A stretch of DNA of 64,000 nt, from assembly GCA_008360955.1 (NCBI GenBank), contig LUCM01008031.1:25490-89489 (forward strand), in the 5' to 3' direction. Shown here one piece after another: positions 24,715-37,872 of this stretch (positions within the stretch are counted from its first letter, which is position 1; each line of letters opens with the position of its first letter). The notes under the pieces are model-generated. The model was given only the letters and a program-made list of their open reading frames with translations. It was not told the origin of the DNA and did no database searches. This DNA comes from Fasciolopsis buskii (Eukaryota > Platyhelminthes > Trematoda > Plagiorchiida > Fasciolidae). The position numbers and the translations under genes were made by a program.

Positions 24715-25015
24715 TCACCAGATCGTCTGCAATAAATGTATCCCCTTATTAATCGGATAGAGTTGCTCTCCAAGGCTACAAGCCCATTCTGGAGTGGGGA
24801 ATTGAGTAGTATGACAGCCCACAAAAGAATCATACACGAGGACGGTTCGTCGACGACGAGGAAAAGAAATTCGGAATAGCTGAAATAGCATAGGATCGGT
24901 ACCCAGATTGGTCCAAATATGCCTCGTAGCCTGATGTTGATGAGGCTGGACGACAGTCAGTATACGGGCACTAATATCCTCGAAGTATTGCATAAATTTG
25001 GTAATACCATCGAGC
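24715..25015 (-). CDS. Candidate exon, unknown protein
   Basis: On the minus strand an acceptor 'cgcttccaattgcag' ends at 25016. The frame from 25015 runs about 100 codons to a TGA at 24715. It includes KFMQYFEDISARILTVVQ and an arginine block (PRRRR) before a hydrophobic stretch. The composition looks protein-like, but I know no family. It lies just downstream of the minus-strand LINE at 25400-26740 and could be an unrecognised part of that element. Confidence 0.22.
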
Positions 25016-25399
25016 CTGCAATTGGAAGCGTTGTCATTTATTGTGTCGATCGTCTATTCTAACCAAAATAGTGACTCCGCATCACCTTCGGCTGATCTGA
25101 TAGTTCATTTACGCTCATCCAAATCACCCATGGTCAGCTTACTTGTGCCTGTTTTTTTACAGATAAAATGAAATATAACGTAAGGGTGAAATTTAGTAGG
25201 CAAAAACCTGCTATGCAAAAGAATTTCAAGGCGACATTCAGGTAAGAGTAAGGTTATTGATCGTGCTTTGAAAGGACTTATAGTAGGCTGCCCGGGAAAA
25301 AGAAGAGGATACCAAATTTTAACAATCCAGGAGAATAAAAAACAGAAAAACGAAGTATGCTATTTAGTTATATAAACCTGTTAGGGGTGAATGGCTGTC

Positions 25400-26740
25400 C
25401 CTATGCCGGACTAGCGGTAAGAGTAACCTAAATTGAGAGCTTCCAAAAGAGGGTGCAGAAATAAAAACAGTACTAGCCCCATAACAAGGATGGGAAATCA
25501 GTCGTAAGGCGACTGGCTAATAACTGCATACTGGACCTAGTAAAGCGTTGCGTATCATCCAGATGGAATTTTGGATAAGGGAAAGAGAGACAGGCAAACA
25601 CCCACCTCACGTGTGGCAGCATTATTCAACCGCAGGGAAAATTTGAGCTTTGTGGAATAGAAGATGAGCTGGAATGAGCAGAATCATCAGTGTGGAATAG
25701 AAAAATAACATCTCAAACATCCCGAGAGGCAAACTAAGATCGAAATGAAGGCAACAAAAATAAGGCGCATACAGATAAATAAAAACCAGAATCAGTGGAA
25801 AACAGGTTACTTGAATCAGACCAAATGTCTTGTCACAGAGACTAAAATTGAAGTTTAAGTTTTTGCTCACTTCACAGGAGGACGTGTTCGAGGTCGGAGT
25901 ACGTTGTTGTATGGTAATGTTTTGTATTAAAGTGCATTATAGAATTTTGCGCACAAATGTTAACTTTTAGACAAAAAAGTCACAATCAATGTTGACTTTG
26001 GTGTCTGATTAGCTGGATGGTGATTAGAAAGGGAGATGGAGTTTGATTTCATCAACAGCGGAATACGCTAAATGTAGGTGATTGAATAGAAGATCAGCAA
26101 TAAATAAAGAGAAGGCGGTGGGTACAAATACTGGTGTTTCAATAATACAAGCATTCACAGTAATTGGCTGGGATAGAACTCCATAGGCTCGACGGACAAT
26201 GGACTGCTCGATGATAGAACTTGGGTCGAATGATTTGAGAGCAAAAGAGAACGGAACAACAACACGTTCTCTAGATCCTCGGGCCAAACTTGGTGGAAAA
26301 ACTTAGTGATGTCCAGTGAGGTTACGTTTATTTCGTGGCTGTCCACTGCAGTCGACTAGAAGTTAGATGAACTAAAGCAGACCACCGATGGAACAGAGAA
26401 GTCGGACTCCTGAATGGAAATCATTCAGCAGACCTTTGCGCAGTTTGATGTGAGCGATGATTGCAGGTACCTCAAAACAACAATTGAGCGGCATTTGGCA
26501 ACATCTGTTCTGATAAAAAGGATCACTCTCAGGACAATGAGATAGTGGCGGGAGAGGAATTACAGGCAAACTTGTGAATAAAACCGTCCCGTAGTAGACC
26601 GCTTTTGCGAGGGACCAAAATGTTCGACTTTGCCTTTGGACATGAAAGCGTCCTCCAAATTTCAATTTCTTCGGCTCGTTCTTTCTTCCTGATTGAGCGT
26701 GAAGACACACGGATAACTAGCCGGTCAAAGATCATGTGCA
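25400..26740 (-). pseudogene. APE-type LINE remnant with degraded reverse transcriptase
   Basis: On the minus strand, upstream sequence (about 26700-26390) resembles the linker before the RT domain. RT motif A follows as VTSLDITKFFHQVW (catalytic Asp at about 26311-26313). After a frameshift comes motif B, NACIIETPVFVPTAFSLFIA (the PQGSVLSP core destroyed), then motif C as YSAVDE at 26048-26065 in place of YADD. Downstream, a LNNAATREVGVCLSLF segment near 25600 resembles the thumb or C-terminal region. Both catalytic blocks are damaged, so the copy is dead. The type is Jockey/CR1-like; the boundaries are approximate. Confidence 0.7.
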
Positions 26741-26769
26741 TTAAGTTGCATAAATGAGGTGGATGATGC

Positions 26770-29700
26770 CAGTACTGTCTACCAGGTCGGATGAAATTAC
26801 CGGTTCCTAGAATAAGGACGGAACAATGGACGAATACATAATTACAATACTTAACAGCAGAAAATTATATTTTCTTACTTTTATTCCATTCTACTTCGAC
26901 TCGTGCCTAAGGCAATAATTTCTTTGAGGTTTCATATCTGCATTTGCATTTGGATTTGGGTTTCCGTACACGAGTGCATGCCTTTCAGTCAAAAAATGGA
27001 CATACTCGTAACCTCGTCAAAACACGGAGTGCAATTAATGGGAACAAAGAACTATATGTAAAGTTACTGGAGATCGTTTAGAAAATCGGTCCCAAACTGC
27101 TCCCGATTGGTGAGACGTCGAGCTGAGAATCATAAGTTAATCTATCACTATTGTAACATTTTGGGACTTGTGAATTTTTGTTTTGATCGAAAAAGGTCCC
27201 AGGTGAATCTGCCGTCAATTCTTCAGCGGATACACCGGTTGCTGTTTGGTGAACTACCGTGAATTACCGCATGTTCGGCAGTAAATTTCCATTTGAACCA
27301 CTAGGAGAGAATGGATGACGAGTGCATCTTAGAATCATATTGATTTTCCCGAGCCTGGGCAAAACTAGCCTTGAGAAGCAGGACACAAGATCCGAAAGCA
27401 GGGCGTTTTTGCTGCAAGCACCTTCGTACATGCATAGGATGAAAAACTGCCTCAGAAATATATCTCTGGTTTCACGGTCATTACCTCTCGTCAGATATGC
27501 GCACTAACCTATCTTGACATATATGGGATGCTCCGTCATCTGTTTACTGATTATTCCTGGCAAACCAGATAAAACAGCTGTTCAGCGCTTCCATTTTCGG
27601 AGGCGAGTTTGACGTTAATGTAACACGACAGATTGTCGGAAAATCATATGAAACATGCTACTACCTAAAAATATTGAGTATCAAAGCTTGCAACGATTAC
27701 TATATTTTTGAGGCAGTTTTCTTTATCTGGAAGTCGTTCTCCTATTGCTTGTGGTATAGGGCAAGCAAAACCCAACGGTGGATATAGGCCGTATGCATTA
27801 GGGAGAGTCGGGTTTTGATAACCGTTAACAGTCGGCTCCGTTACCGTGATGGTCAGGACCCTTGACTCAAAGTCATTCTTCTAGAGTTCATACTCCATTC
27901 CCGGTGCAATAGATGTGCATTGCTGATAATGCCTACTGAGCCAGGTAAACCAAGTGGACTGTGCTTCCATGGTTTCCAATCACCAGTTGGATAGTCACAT
28001 GGGGCTTAAAAAATCTCTTGGGACCGTCTGAGCACTCATATCCGTGCGAATTGTTATATCGCTTGAATCTTAAAGCAGCCCCTCAATGGATAATCTCTGA
28101 TTTAATACGTCGGTGAAAGCACCAACAGAAAGCTAGTAAAACATCTTATCTTACCACCTCATCGTACGAATTGAGATCGGACTCAACGTTTTTGCAGGTG
28201 TTGCCCTTAAAGAGGCAGCGTGACTGAATTTTGTTAGAAGTTACAGCATTTAGTGATCGTGACAACCCTTCCCAGGGGCATTTTCGATTCTATTCGAAAG
28301 AGCTCTATCTAACACCAACCACGATAGGAAAGTGCATGACATGGCTTCGCTGATTCTTCTGCAAAGTCAATTTACTGGGTGTTGCTTGACTGATCGTTTT
28401 CGATTTTTGTCCATCATCCGTTCGTAACCTGTAGGTTGCTCACTAAGGAACAATTTCCTAATCTCAGTTCCAATCTTCCCCCTTTCGGTCAACTTTCCTA
28501 TTTAACAGCTTTCTGTCAGCGATGATTCCTTCCCGAAAGTAATGTGCAATTTTACTGCATCAATAAAGGAAGTAGAAGGCCAAATAAAAAGAGAAATACA
28601 TCATCTGTCGGTGAAATACTTGCCATATTTTGTCGGAATATGTTTCTAGATGGATCAAACAGACCGATAATCCACGTAATAATCCGCACAGGATAAAATG
28701 CCCCGAGGGAAATTAGTCGTGATTACCAAAACGTCGGCTACAGTTCTTTATGCCGACCCTAGTTTTATGGCAAACGGATGTTCTTATGTAAATATCCGTC
28801 ACTTGCAAGTTCTCAAAAGTCAAAAGTTCAGCCTGCAAAACCAAAGAGACCAAGACTGTTGAAAGTGAACACCAGACCTATCACCTTAGACTGACTGTCC
28901 GTTGGACCACTTCCTGCAAGCACAAACCTAAAGCCTTCCCGTCAGCTTTATGCTTGGGAAGCACAAAACTCGAGTTTTACTCGCCTTAGAGCTCATCAAT
29001 AGTGCATATCCACAACCGTGCCAGGGGTTTGGACATGAGATTTCCCAGTGTAAGGTGCGCGTGTATTTTACCACTGCGTTACCAGCTCTCTTCTATGAAA
29101 ATCAGAATTGTTTAGGTGTCGTCTCCAAAGCGAAGGAAGTTCGAGTCCGGCGCTTCTTGAGTGTACAGGCTGACCCTATGACCTGAGTTCTGTGAGTGAA
29201 ATGCTTAATCCAACGTTTCACCAGTCAAACACGTTACCATCAGTCCCAAGCACTACTCACAAACAACTGTGAGAACCACGTTTTAACCTATCGTTGAATT
29301 CAATGAACTTAGTACAAATTTCGCCCAAATGCCCTTTCGGATAAAGCTCTTCTTTACACCCAAATAGACTTTTGCCACGCCAACTGGAAAACATGTTCCT
29401 CTTGCGTGAACATTTACGCGAAGTTCATCGTCATATAGTTCTTGTCTATATATCAACAACAAAATAGCGACATTCAAAGTTGAGCTTCATTGATCCCTTT
29501 CTGTTCGCCACTCACCATTTTTCTCTCCTACGTTTAGAGTTTTTTATACTGCGTTGATTTCCACTCCGTTGCCCATCTCAGATATGTTTTACTTACTGGA
29601 AGAAACACCACGACCAACAGGTGAAAGCATGAACCTACAAACGACAAAACCTGACTCGAAAAACCTTATCAGTGGATTTCGTTCGGGCGATATATCTTCT

Positions 29701-31080
29701 TCAGTTGATTTGACTGCAGGCAACCGGAAAACCCGATTTGTAACTGCCCACCTACTCAACGTGGTAGTTCTAATTTTGATTTCTAGTCGAATCGCTATGT
29801 TTGTCGTAGAGCCTAAATACATGTCCACTTTTTTTGTTACATGCTTAGTGCATCGGGGATGGAGAAAGAACATGTCCCATGGATTCTGGCCTACAGCGCT
29901 CCAGTCGCGGAATATGCAACTATGAGCCTAAAACTTGCAGTTGTATCCAACAGCATAGGGTCTCACTCGACAGGTCTGACATCGAACTATACCGAACTGC
30001 CAACTGGAGCTGGCCTGGGATTAGAACGTCTGACCGTTTCAGACTTACAGACGCTTAATCGTTGCTGAAACCCTATTTCAAAGTAAACAAATCTCGTCGT
30101 CCGTGACAGTTATCGCTAAGGTGGGAAAGGAATCATGCAAAGACATTTATCGACATTTCCGGTGAAGCTGAGATTGGTATTCCAACGAGGATCAATTTTA
30201 TGGGCCGAATGGATTTACTACAACAGCAATGATATGCATTGAATGACGTTGAAATATCATCTACTATTCTCACCTGTCTCTATGGAGCAAGTTGAAATTA
30301 ATTCGAAATCATTTGAACAACTAAATGGATGACTGTCTGTAACAAGTGGAACGTCTCATCTCTAGGGCAAAAGCAACATCCTCTTCTTCCGTTCGCACAT
30401 ATGGACTAGCAAAAAATTGTAATCACAAGACTTTGCATCATTTCCTACTACATTTTTCGAACGGCCTATTGCATGTGTTCTGAGAGGGAGTGGATTTAGA
30501 AACTACCCTAGTGGGACGAAGAACAATGGTCTGATGGCCCCAATAAAGGAGGATACTAATTTTACTGGTCTAGACTGGTCTGGTCAAACCAAGCAAAAAG
30601 ACGGCCTCAGATCAATAAAATCACGGGTCTGAGCAACACTCATGTAGTTGACCGAAAAATTGATTAATCACGTGTGGTTCGATGAGAGAGACGGTCTAAT
30701 TGGGCTGACGCTGAGTACTCGAATGATTTAAACTCACATTGCAAATTTCGAAACTATGTTGACTTGTAACCTGTTTGGACACTAAAAGTATCGCCTAACT
30801 GATCTATGCTAAAGTGTTACTCGTTTACTCGGGTGCTTGCTATTTTATCCAGTGAATTGGCTGGAGGTAGACTGTCAAATCGACAAAAAGGGAATTTATT
30901 GAATTTAATCGAAGTTTCTTGAATTTTGTGCTCTGTATACCCTAAACTTTCCAGGGGAAATGAAGTAGGTTCCAGCCACTTCCTGCTTGCTCCACGTGCG
31001 GTTCGGCGGAGACAAATTATTAGTCTCCAGAGCATCGTTGCTTAATGAGTAATTTTTCCAGCTCCAGTCCGCAGCACAGA
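26770..31080. other. No confident gene; weak tRNA-like block near 27840-27905
   Basis: Around 27835-27900 an A-box-like 'tgatggtcaggac' is followed about 35 nt later by 'agagttcatactcc', a weak B box, suggesting another old SINE head. The plus frame at 29554-29925 (123 codons) has a hydrophobic segment and several AG/GT sites, but no consistent exon model. Nothing else is recognised. Confidence 0.35.
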
Positions 31081-31094
31081 ATATGCCGAACATG

Positions 31095-31245
31095 GTTCTG
31101 CGAAACTGCGACTCTGTCTTTTTATCTTCGACTTCCTTTAACAGTGGAACAACAATGTACATTATTTTCATGAAAGGGGTGGCACCCGAAAGACGTTTGT
31201 ATGCGAGGAAGTTGGCATGGCGGTGGGCCATTTCGAACCAGTGAA
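31095..31245. repeat. Dispersed repeat family C, copy 1
   Basis: The string 'aacaacaatgtacattattttcatgaaagggg' region (31147-31178) and the flanking 'ctgtctttttatcttcgac' align with 34590-34725 in the same orientation. The frames over it (minus strand 30905-31315) do not match any protein I know. Confidence 0.5.
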
Positions 31246-32062
31246 CTTCAAGTTGATGCAGCTTGATAATTACGGTTTGACCACCACCGGTTGACATTGT
31301 TTTCCTTTTGCACAATCCAGATTAACATCCTTTAGATCACCAGGATATTCCATTCAATTTCGGTTTTCATTGATGTTCACAATGTCGCCTAAACAAAAGA
31401 GAAATGAACAAATACCGGTAGAAATGCAAATTTAAGTTTCATGAAATCAGGCAGCGTTCTACATGAAAACTCGGGTGCCTCAAAGTTATATCGTTTACTA
31501 GTTCTTACCGACAGTTTTTATGGTGCAGTTGGTTATCAACAGCATTAAAAATTCCAGGCAGGTGTGCACACTTGTTGGTTGCCTTTACATGACTTATCGT
31601 TTTTTATCCAAAGACAGGCACGTCTGTGGATCACCGATCAATCAGTTTAGGGACTGTGTTTTGGTCAGCGAACTGTCAATAAAGTACTGTTTCACGTACC
31701 ATAAATGGTTACGCAGAGTTTGGTAATGCTTATTTATGTGGTCTCACTACAACATTGGCCTTCCATCACTGGTTCTCCGCTGGTTTGAACACCTGTAAAG
31801 TTCGAACATTGAAGCGGAGCATTGGCACCATATCAATAATCATTTGTGTTTACTTCGGTCTGCTATGCACCGACGTTGGTTCCCACATATGAGAGTCTAC
31901 AACTCTAAATCATGGTCTGCGGTTGATTCCTCCAGTAAGTTGAGAAGATTACAAATAGAAAAAACATTGCATTAGTACTTGAATTTCTGAAGGTTTGTAG
32001 TTTCTAACAGCGAATCCAGAGAACAATTATACCAGCAGTTTATTTGTCATTGGTGGATAATC

Positions 32063-32150
32063 TTGATGATGATGGTGATGACGTCGATGACGATGGTAAT
32101 GATGATGATTGTGGTTATGATGTCTATGATGACAATGATGACTGATGACC
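32063..32150. repeat. Imperfect (GAT)n / GATGAC microsatellite
   Basis: A run of GAT/GAC triplets with interruptions covers about 90 bp. It would read as an Asp-rich stretch in one frame, but no open coding context surrounds it. Confidence 0.75.
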
Positions 32151-32159
32151 AATAGTGCT

Positions 32160-33540
32160 GGTGATGAGGAGAAGGAAGAGTAGGATACATTTTCTAGCTA
32201 ACTAAGATCACAATTAGGAGGCTATCAGTAAATCGAAAATTGAAATTCATTTCTTTCGAACCACAGTGGTGCCAAGTCTGTTGCCCCTGAAAACAAAACT
32301 GCACTATATAACTGTGGCTTGATTGTTTACTTAATTCAACGCCCCCGCGTGATGAATTTCGTGACCCGAAGATGATACTATGCCTAGCATATCATGTGGT
32401 GGAAGCTAGACGAAAATCAAGTCGAAAGAAGCCATTGCTTGTACGGATGCAGATAAGGGCCGAGAGAGAATCAGATCTCCGGTGGAAGAACATCTTCCTA
32501 GATGAACTCCCGCCTGGAGTGCTTGGGTTCTTTTGTCAGTAGTGAGAGAAATCCCAGCGATTCGTTGTGCATCTACGCCCGCATGGACCAATGGAATCGG
32601 CAACGGTCAGGGATTCTCTCTGATGGTAGACGGCATCCCGCTGACACCCGGTTCGTCATCATACAAGACTTACTGAGACCCTATGTGGTTCTATCCTACT
32701 ACGTTTTTTACAATTGCGGTTGCTGGTTCCCCTTCCCTCTCCACACCTCTTGCTTTGGTCCCTAACACTCATGGGGCGTGATCCTTCTACTAAATTCATG
32801 TCACTTGCTTGTGATAAAAAGTACAAAGGATTTTGTCCTAACCCATTTTACTTGCTCGATTAAACAGATGGACGAAAATATCTGAACCGACAGCCGAACT
32901 TCGCTTTTCGCATTAGTGAAACTCAAAGGAACATGTGAAAGACAACGTGTCTCATGTTATGAACATGATGTTTTCCTTGTGCCCCTGAGCTCAGTCAACG
33001 CGTCAAGGTTGTTGAGCTAAAGACTTCGATTATGGCTTTCGGAGAAAAATCGCTGGGTAAGTTTTATTATGATGACACCTAGAGTGCTTTTCACATGAGA
33101 AGCCTTGCCAACGTTCGGGTTCTCGATACAAGGACCGTGCAAGATGCCGCAAATAATTGCAAATCGGTAAACGACTTTGACAGTGGTATTAATGGGGATG
33201 GGCCAAAGTGAATCGAATTCACTAATTAGGTGCCTCCAAAGTTTACGGTGTCAAATAAGGTAACGAGCTGCCCTAGCTAGGAACTCTCGAAACTTTTACA
33301 ATAAATACATTCGTTGTCCCTGCAATGCACTTACGAGACCCGTACTCTTTATCAGTTTTCGAAGCTCAGATGCAAACTATTTATCGCTCCATTCCTTTGG
33401 GCATCTGGTGATCCGGTTTTCAGTGGTCACAACCACACTGACTTCAAAAGACCTAAAAGTGCACTTTTAGATTGAATCCTAGAAACGATCAGTTCGAACT
33501 GTCTGCTTGGACGAGTCTGTGATGACTCCATGTGCGCCTC
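32160..33540. other. No gene recognised
   Basis: The plus frame at 32502-32765 is the longest. It has no domain or splice evidence. Confidence 0.45.
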
Positions 33541-33544
33541 TGGT

Positions 33545-33715
33545 GATGCAATCTGGTACAGCTTTGTGCTACCCTACGTAAACAACAAGCCAATGAAAAC
33601 CCTGGTGATAGGCGATCGTAAAGTTCAAGCATTCCTTGAATATCCCTGGATGGAATGCATTCCATCAATCAGGATATGTCCAACTTTGTACATGAACATA
33701 TCGTTTGCTGATTAA
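33545..33715 (+). repeat. Dispersed repeat family B, copy 2
   Basis: 'cctggtgataggcgatcgtaaagttca' at about 33601-33627 and 'gaatgcattccatcaatc' match the copy at 14138-14215. This copy extends further, with 'ccaactttgtacatgaac'. Confidence 0.55.
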
Positions 33716-34589
33716 CTCCAAACGTGCTTCGCAGTTGCTGCGGGCTTCTCAGTGTCTCCATTTAAGTAGCTTGGGTCGCAGCAAAGCCATCGTGAATTCG
33801 CAACTCTTATTTGTCCGTCATTACTGTCGGCTGGGTTCCGCATCCCGATTTTCAATACAAGCGAAACAGATTCTTCCGTCATTCACAACGACCGTCGCAA
33901 GTCTGGCTGATTATTTGTTTTGTATGGTTATCTTTTCACTGAATGCAACACTGTTGAGACTAATGATGAGTACTACCGAGGTTTGCTCTCATTGCCGCGA
34001 AGTATCTGTTCAAAAGACTCCATAGTCACTGGCCGTGATTTCATAGTCCTCCTTAACTTATAGTGGACATAGAAAGGTAAATGGGGAACATTTTTTGCAC
34101 CAACTGACTGAATGGGCTATGGCAACCGTCTCATTCAAATTGGTTTCGATCACAGAATGTTTTTAGGAAACGCATGCTTATGGGACAAATTTGACATCAG
34201 TTCACTCTGTACACTTGCTTACGTTTACTGGCGTTGAACTCAGATTTATCACACTATCACTGGTCACTTGAGACGGATCGACAAAAGGTTGGCAATCAAT
34301 CTGATTCACGCTAAAGGACTCAAATCGGGCCGCGTTTCAAGTTCGATCCCGTTTGCACCACCTACAAAACAGATGGTTAGATACAATGCTTGTCAGATAG
34401 ACGCAGTTATCTTTAAAGACAAAACATCCCGATCCCATCGGAATGTTGACACAGTTGCAGTGGCCGTGAAGGATTCTAGGTCACATGGATCTCAACACCG
34501 ATCAGTAACTTCGTCGTTCGGTGCATTGTAAGATGCTTGTGGATTCTTCCTTTCTGATGGTACAATAATCGCAAAAACTTTAACCATTT

Positions 34590-34725
34590 TCTCTTCTGCA
34601 CTTTGCTTTCTTTACTAATTAAACAACAATGTGCATCGTTCTCATGAAGGGGCTTCAGACAACAGGTGGTTCCGAAGTGGAGAAGTTGATCGGTGGTGGG
34701 AAGGTTCAAACCTATGAATTTCGCG
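34590..34725. repeat. Dispersed repeat family C, copy 2
   Basis: 'aacaacaatgtgcatcgttctcatgaagggg' region at about 34623-34653 aligns with 31147-31178. The two copies lie 3.5 kb apart in direct orientation. Confidence 0.5.
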
Positions 34726-34759
34726 TCGAAATACTATTATTTTGACTGCTTGTCCGTCC

Positions 34760-37600
34760 CTCGAGAAATTGAGGTATTCGGGAGAAGTTGCAGGTTTTGG
34801 CAATAGTCCCAAAGTTTACCGAGTGGCCAAAGGTATTGGTATAGGAAAAGTTAATAAACACGAATTGATCAAGAAACCCCTGACCACCTAACCACAGTCC
34901 GAATGGTCATCCGGAGATTTGGTTGCCGTGCTTCAAGAATAGCCGTCATTGATTGAAGTCTATAGTGAACTCGTCAATACCAAGTCAACAAGGTAATGAA
35001 AGTGGAAAGCAGTCCTTAATCAGCTTCAGGGATTGTGAGAGATCTACTTTTATATAAAATGTTTGGAGCTACTGAACTGAATTCATTATCTTCGTCGTAG
35101 ACCTTGGGGTTTTGGCATAGGAGTAGAAAAAGCTTTTCCAAAAAATAAGGGCGCAGACCAACGACAGAACCAACTCGCAAGAAAAGCTGTACGTTCTCTC
35201 GTCAAGATCAAAGGAGAATTGGTTTGGCAATCGCCGCGTGCACATAGCTTGCATGGGGTTATTTAGTATGGTGTGCAGAGGCTTTCGTGAGAATCAAGCC
35301 AGATTCTGACACGTTTGGGGCTGTATTAACCATCGATTCTCTCGGTTGCAAATTTTAGATCACAGACACAGTTCCTTGGGCCATTGTCTCTTATCTTCCT
35401 AATACAGATGTAGCGTTTGACTTAGAAGATCGTTTAGTTCTTTGACGTTGTCCCTCAATGAAGGATATGCCAAGGAAATTTATTACCCTTTTACAAGACC
35501 TCTATGTTTAAAACCGGAACAAAGTAGGAGCTTATGGTGATCTTTTACCTGAGTTTATTATGAGAATTCATGTTTGCCAGGGTTGCTTCCATACGGCACT
35601 TGTATTCAATATTGTAAAAATGATCCCATCATCATACGAAGAAAACTATAATTAAGTTTGTTCAAATAATTAACGCCCTGAATTAGAATATCCGGAAGAT
35701 ATTGTGCTGCTGAGCGATGATCTGGTTTAGTTGCAAATACTTTTATCGACCTCTTAACGACAACGTGGGCATCTTGGGGTCCTTTTTGCACCTCCGAAGT
35801 GTAAAGTGCGATCACAGCAATAGACTGGCACGAAGCGGAGCCTTGTTCTTCCAGGGCGATTTTTTGGTGGCTCTTGAATTTTGGACGGTTACATCTCGCG
35901 GTTCAGTCTTTTAAAGTAACAATGAAGCAAAATAAACTGGAATGCTCTAATCATATGATTTGCACCCCCTACAGATTGGCTATTTCAGTGTGTCCTGGTT
36001 CCCTAGGTAGGTGCTGGTTGTAAAATGGAATAAAGCGGTAAGTCTGTGAGATGGCGAAAATTCATGGAGGTCTTTACCAGTGTACTGGTTCGTGTAGATC
36101 CATTTAAACTGGTGAGTTTGCATGCAATAAATTCTCCCACGAAGTGGTCGAGACTGCGTGGCTTGCTGTGTACCTCAACTTACAGTACTCTTTCAACAGA
36201 GCTCTTGAATTTCGCCTTGGATTAGATGATGCTGTGAGTTAGCAACCGAAACCAGTGCTTACCAGCACAACTTCAACGATTGTGCAAACCAAACTGAAGA
36301 AGTTTCGACTCACAACTGTTAACTCCTCTTGTCCCAGTGACCGTACAAAAACATGATTTATCAATTGGATTCTCTGTGTGCAGAAAATGATGAATTTTGA
36401 ATCGGATGTTTCATGTTGTTTACGCGCACCCACTGTAAACTTGGATAATGAGAAGAAATTTTGATCTCTTCATTTTTCAAAAGAGATCGCATGTCACACT
36501 CCGGTGCAGCTTCGTTGTAGCCAACAAACACAACCGGTCAATCAATCAGCCACATAATTGGACCTCTAAATGTTCTTCGCAATAGTGTTTGGGCACTTCT
36601 ACTTGCGGCACTAGAAGATATTCATTACATTTCCTCTTAATACTGCGAATCAAGATTGGAGTGTTGCAAATCCGATCGTTCTGGAAATTCACTTGAGCAA
36701 AATGATTGATCAACTACATTTTTCATTTCTTCAAACGGGACCAAAACCGGAGATGTGGAGGGAGGGGGTAATAATTCATTATAAAGGATTACAATGAACG
36801 ATCGGCAATATTGAGAAAAAACGCTAACTAGCTCGCTTTCTTCACGTCTCTCCAAATACTACACCACCATTCGAAACGTTACATCCAATTTCAGTCTCAG
36901 AGACAAGCATACATGTTAAACTGTTCACTACTGCACAGGTCTACACCGTGAGGGTAACTGTGATACTAGTACTTAAGTTGGCAACAGGAAGTTCAACTAA
37001 TAGCACTGGGGCATGATTACGGACAGCCAACACGTTGTTGTTGTAATGACTCCGATCCAAAACGAATGCAAACGAAGACAACGAGAGGTCCGCAGATGCT
37101 GGATAGCACAACTGAGCAAGTTAAGTTGCAAATCATCTGTTTATAAACAAGAAACAAAGAATTTGGATTCGGGAAATAATTTCAGGATTATTGTACTTGG
37201 ACCATGTTTAAAATTTGCACTTGTATGTTACTACGGTTCTGAGTGATTGATTGTGCATACTGTCCTAAGCAAAGCTGTACCGCAGATCATCAATGGATCT
37301 GCACATAGCCTAAGCACAATCGGTTACAATTCTTGGAAAATCAGAATAATTCGGAATACCGTAATGCAGTTAATACCGGCCAGTGGACACAAAAGAATAC
37401 GAACTAATAGGAGAAGGTGAGAGGTAATAACTTTCGTCAGTCTTGCACCTTAGATGTGCATTACTTCAAAAAGAGTACTTCGTTTTCCAGTTTGCCAAAT
37501 AGTAGCTCATCTCTCAGGAAAGTGGGTCGACACAGTTACCAGATCAGGCGTGAATTTTCACACCATTTATTTCATCCTCTTTGTTTTTAATACGAAATCG
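34760..37600. other. No gene recognised
   Basis: No repeat family, splice-bounded frame or RNA gene was recognised in this 2.8 kb. Confidence 0.5.
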
Positions 37601-37607
37601 GATCTTT

Positions 37608-37872
37608 GAAGCAAGCTCCAAAAGACAGCATTTATCAAAACATTGTTAGTGTTTCTCTAGTCAGCCATGCTGTAACAGACGAACTCATAATTACATTCAT
37701 ATCAGACCACCTGCATTCGAAGGGCCGGCCAGTAGGGGCAACTTCCCAAAACGGATTTGAAGCAAAACAAATTAAAATCCTTTGTGAACATTTCATTGGA
37801 TCGGGTCATAAAACTGAAGCAGTCAACTGATGAGAACGAAAATAAACCATGAAACAGTTCATCAAAAAAAAA
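37608..37872 (+). other. Possible retroposed mRNA 3' end inside the arm
   Basis: An open frame of about 75 codons ends with TGA at 37828-37830. It is followed 11 bases later by AATAAA (37842-37847) and then by nine A residues at 37864-37872. Stop, poly(A) signal and A-run in this spacing resemble the 3' end of a retrocopied transcript or a real terminal exon. The mirror copy is 60138-60402 on the minus strand, where the frame is longer at its 5' end (to 60473). The protein is not recognised and no target-site duplication was found. Confidence 0.28.

Noticed and set aside
29554..29925. 123-codon frame with a hydrophobic segment
   Set aside because: An AG/GT pair suggests at most a 40-nt exon. 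The opposite strand is also open for 94 codons, and no family is recognisable.
32502..32765. Plus-strand frame as part of a retroelement
   Set aside because: No RT, endonuclease, integrase or RNase H motif could be followed in any frame.
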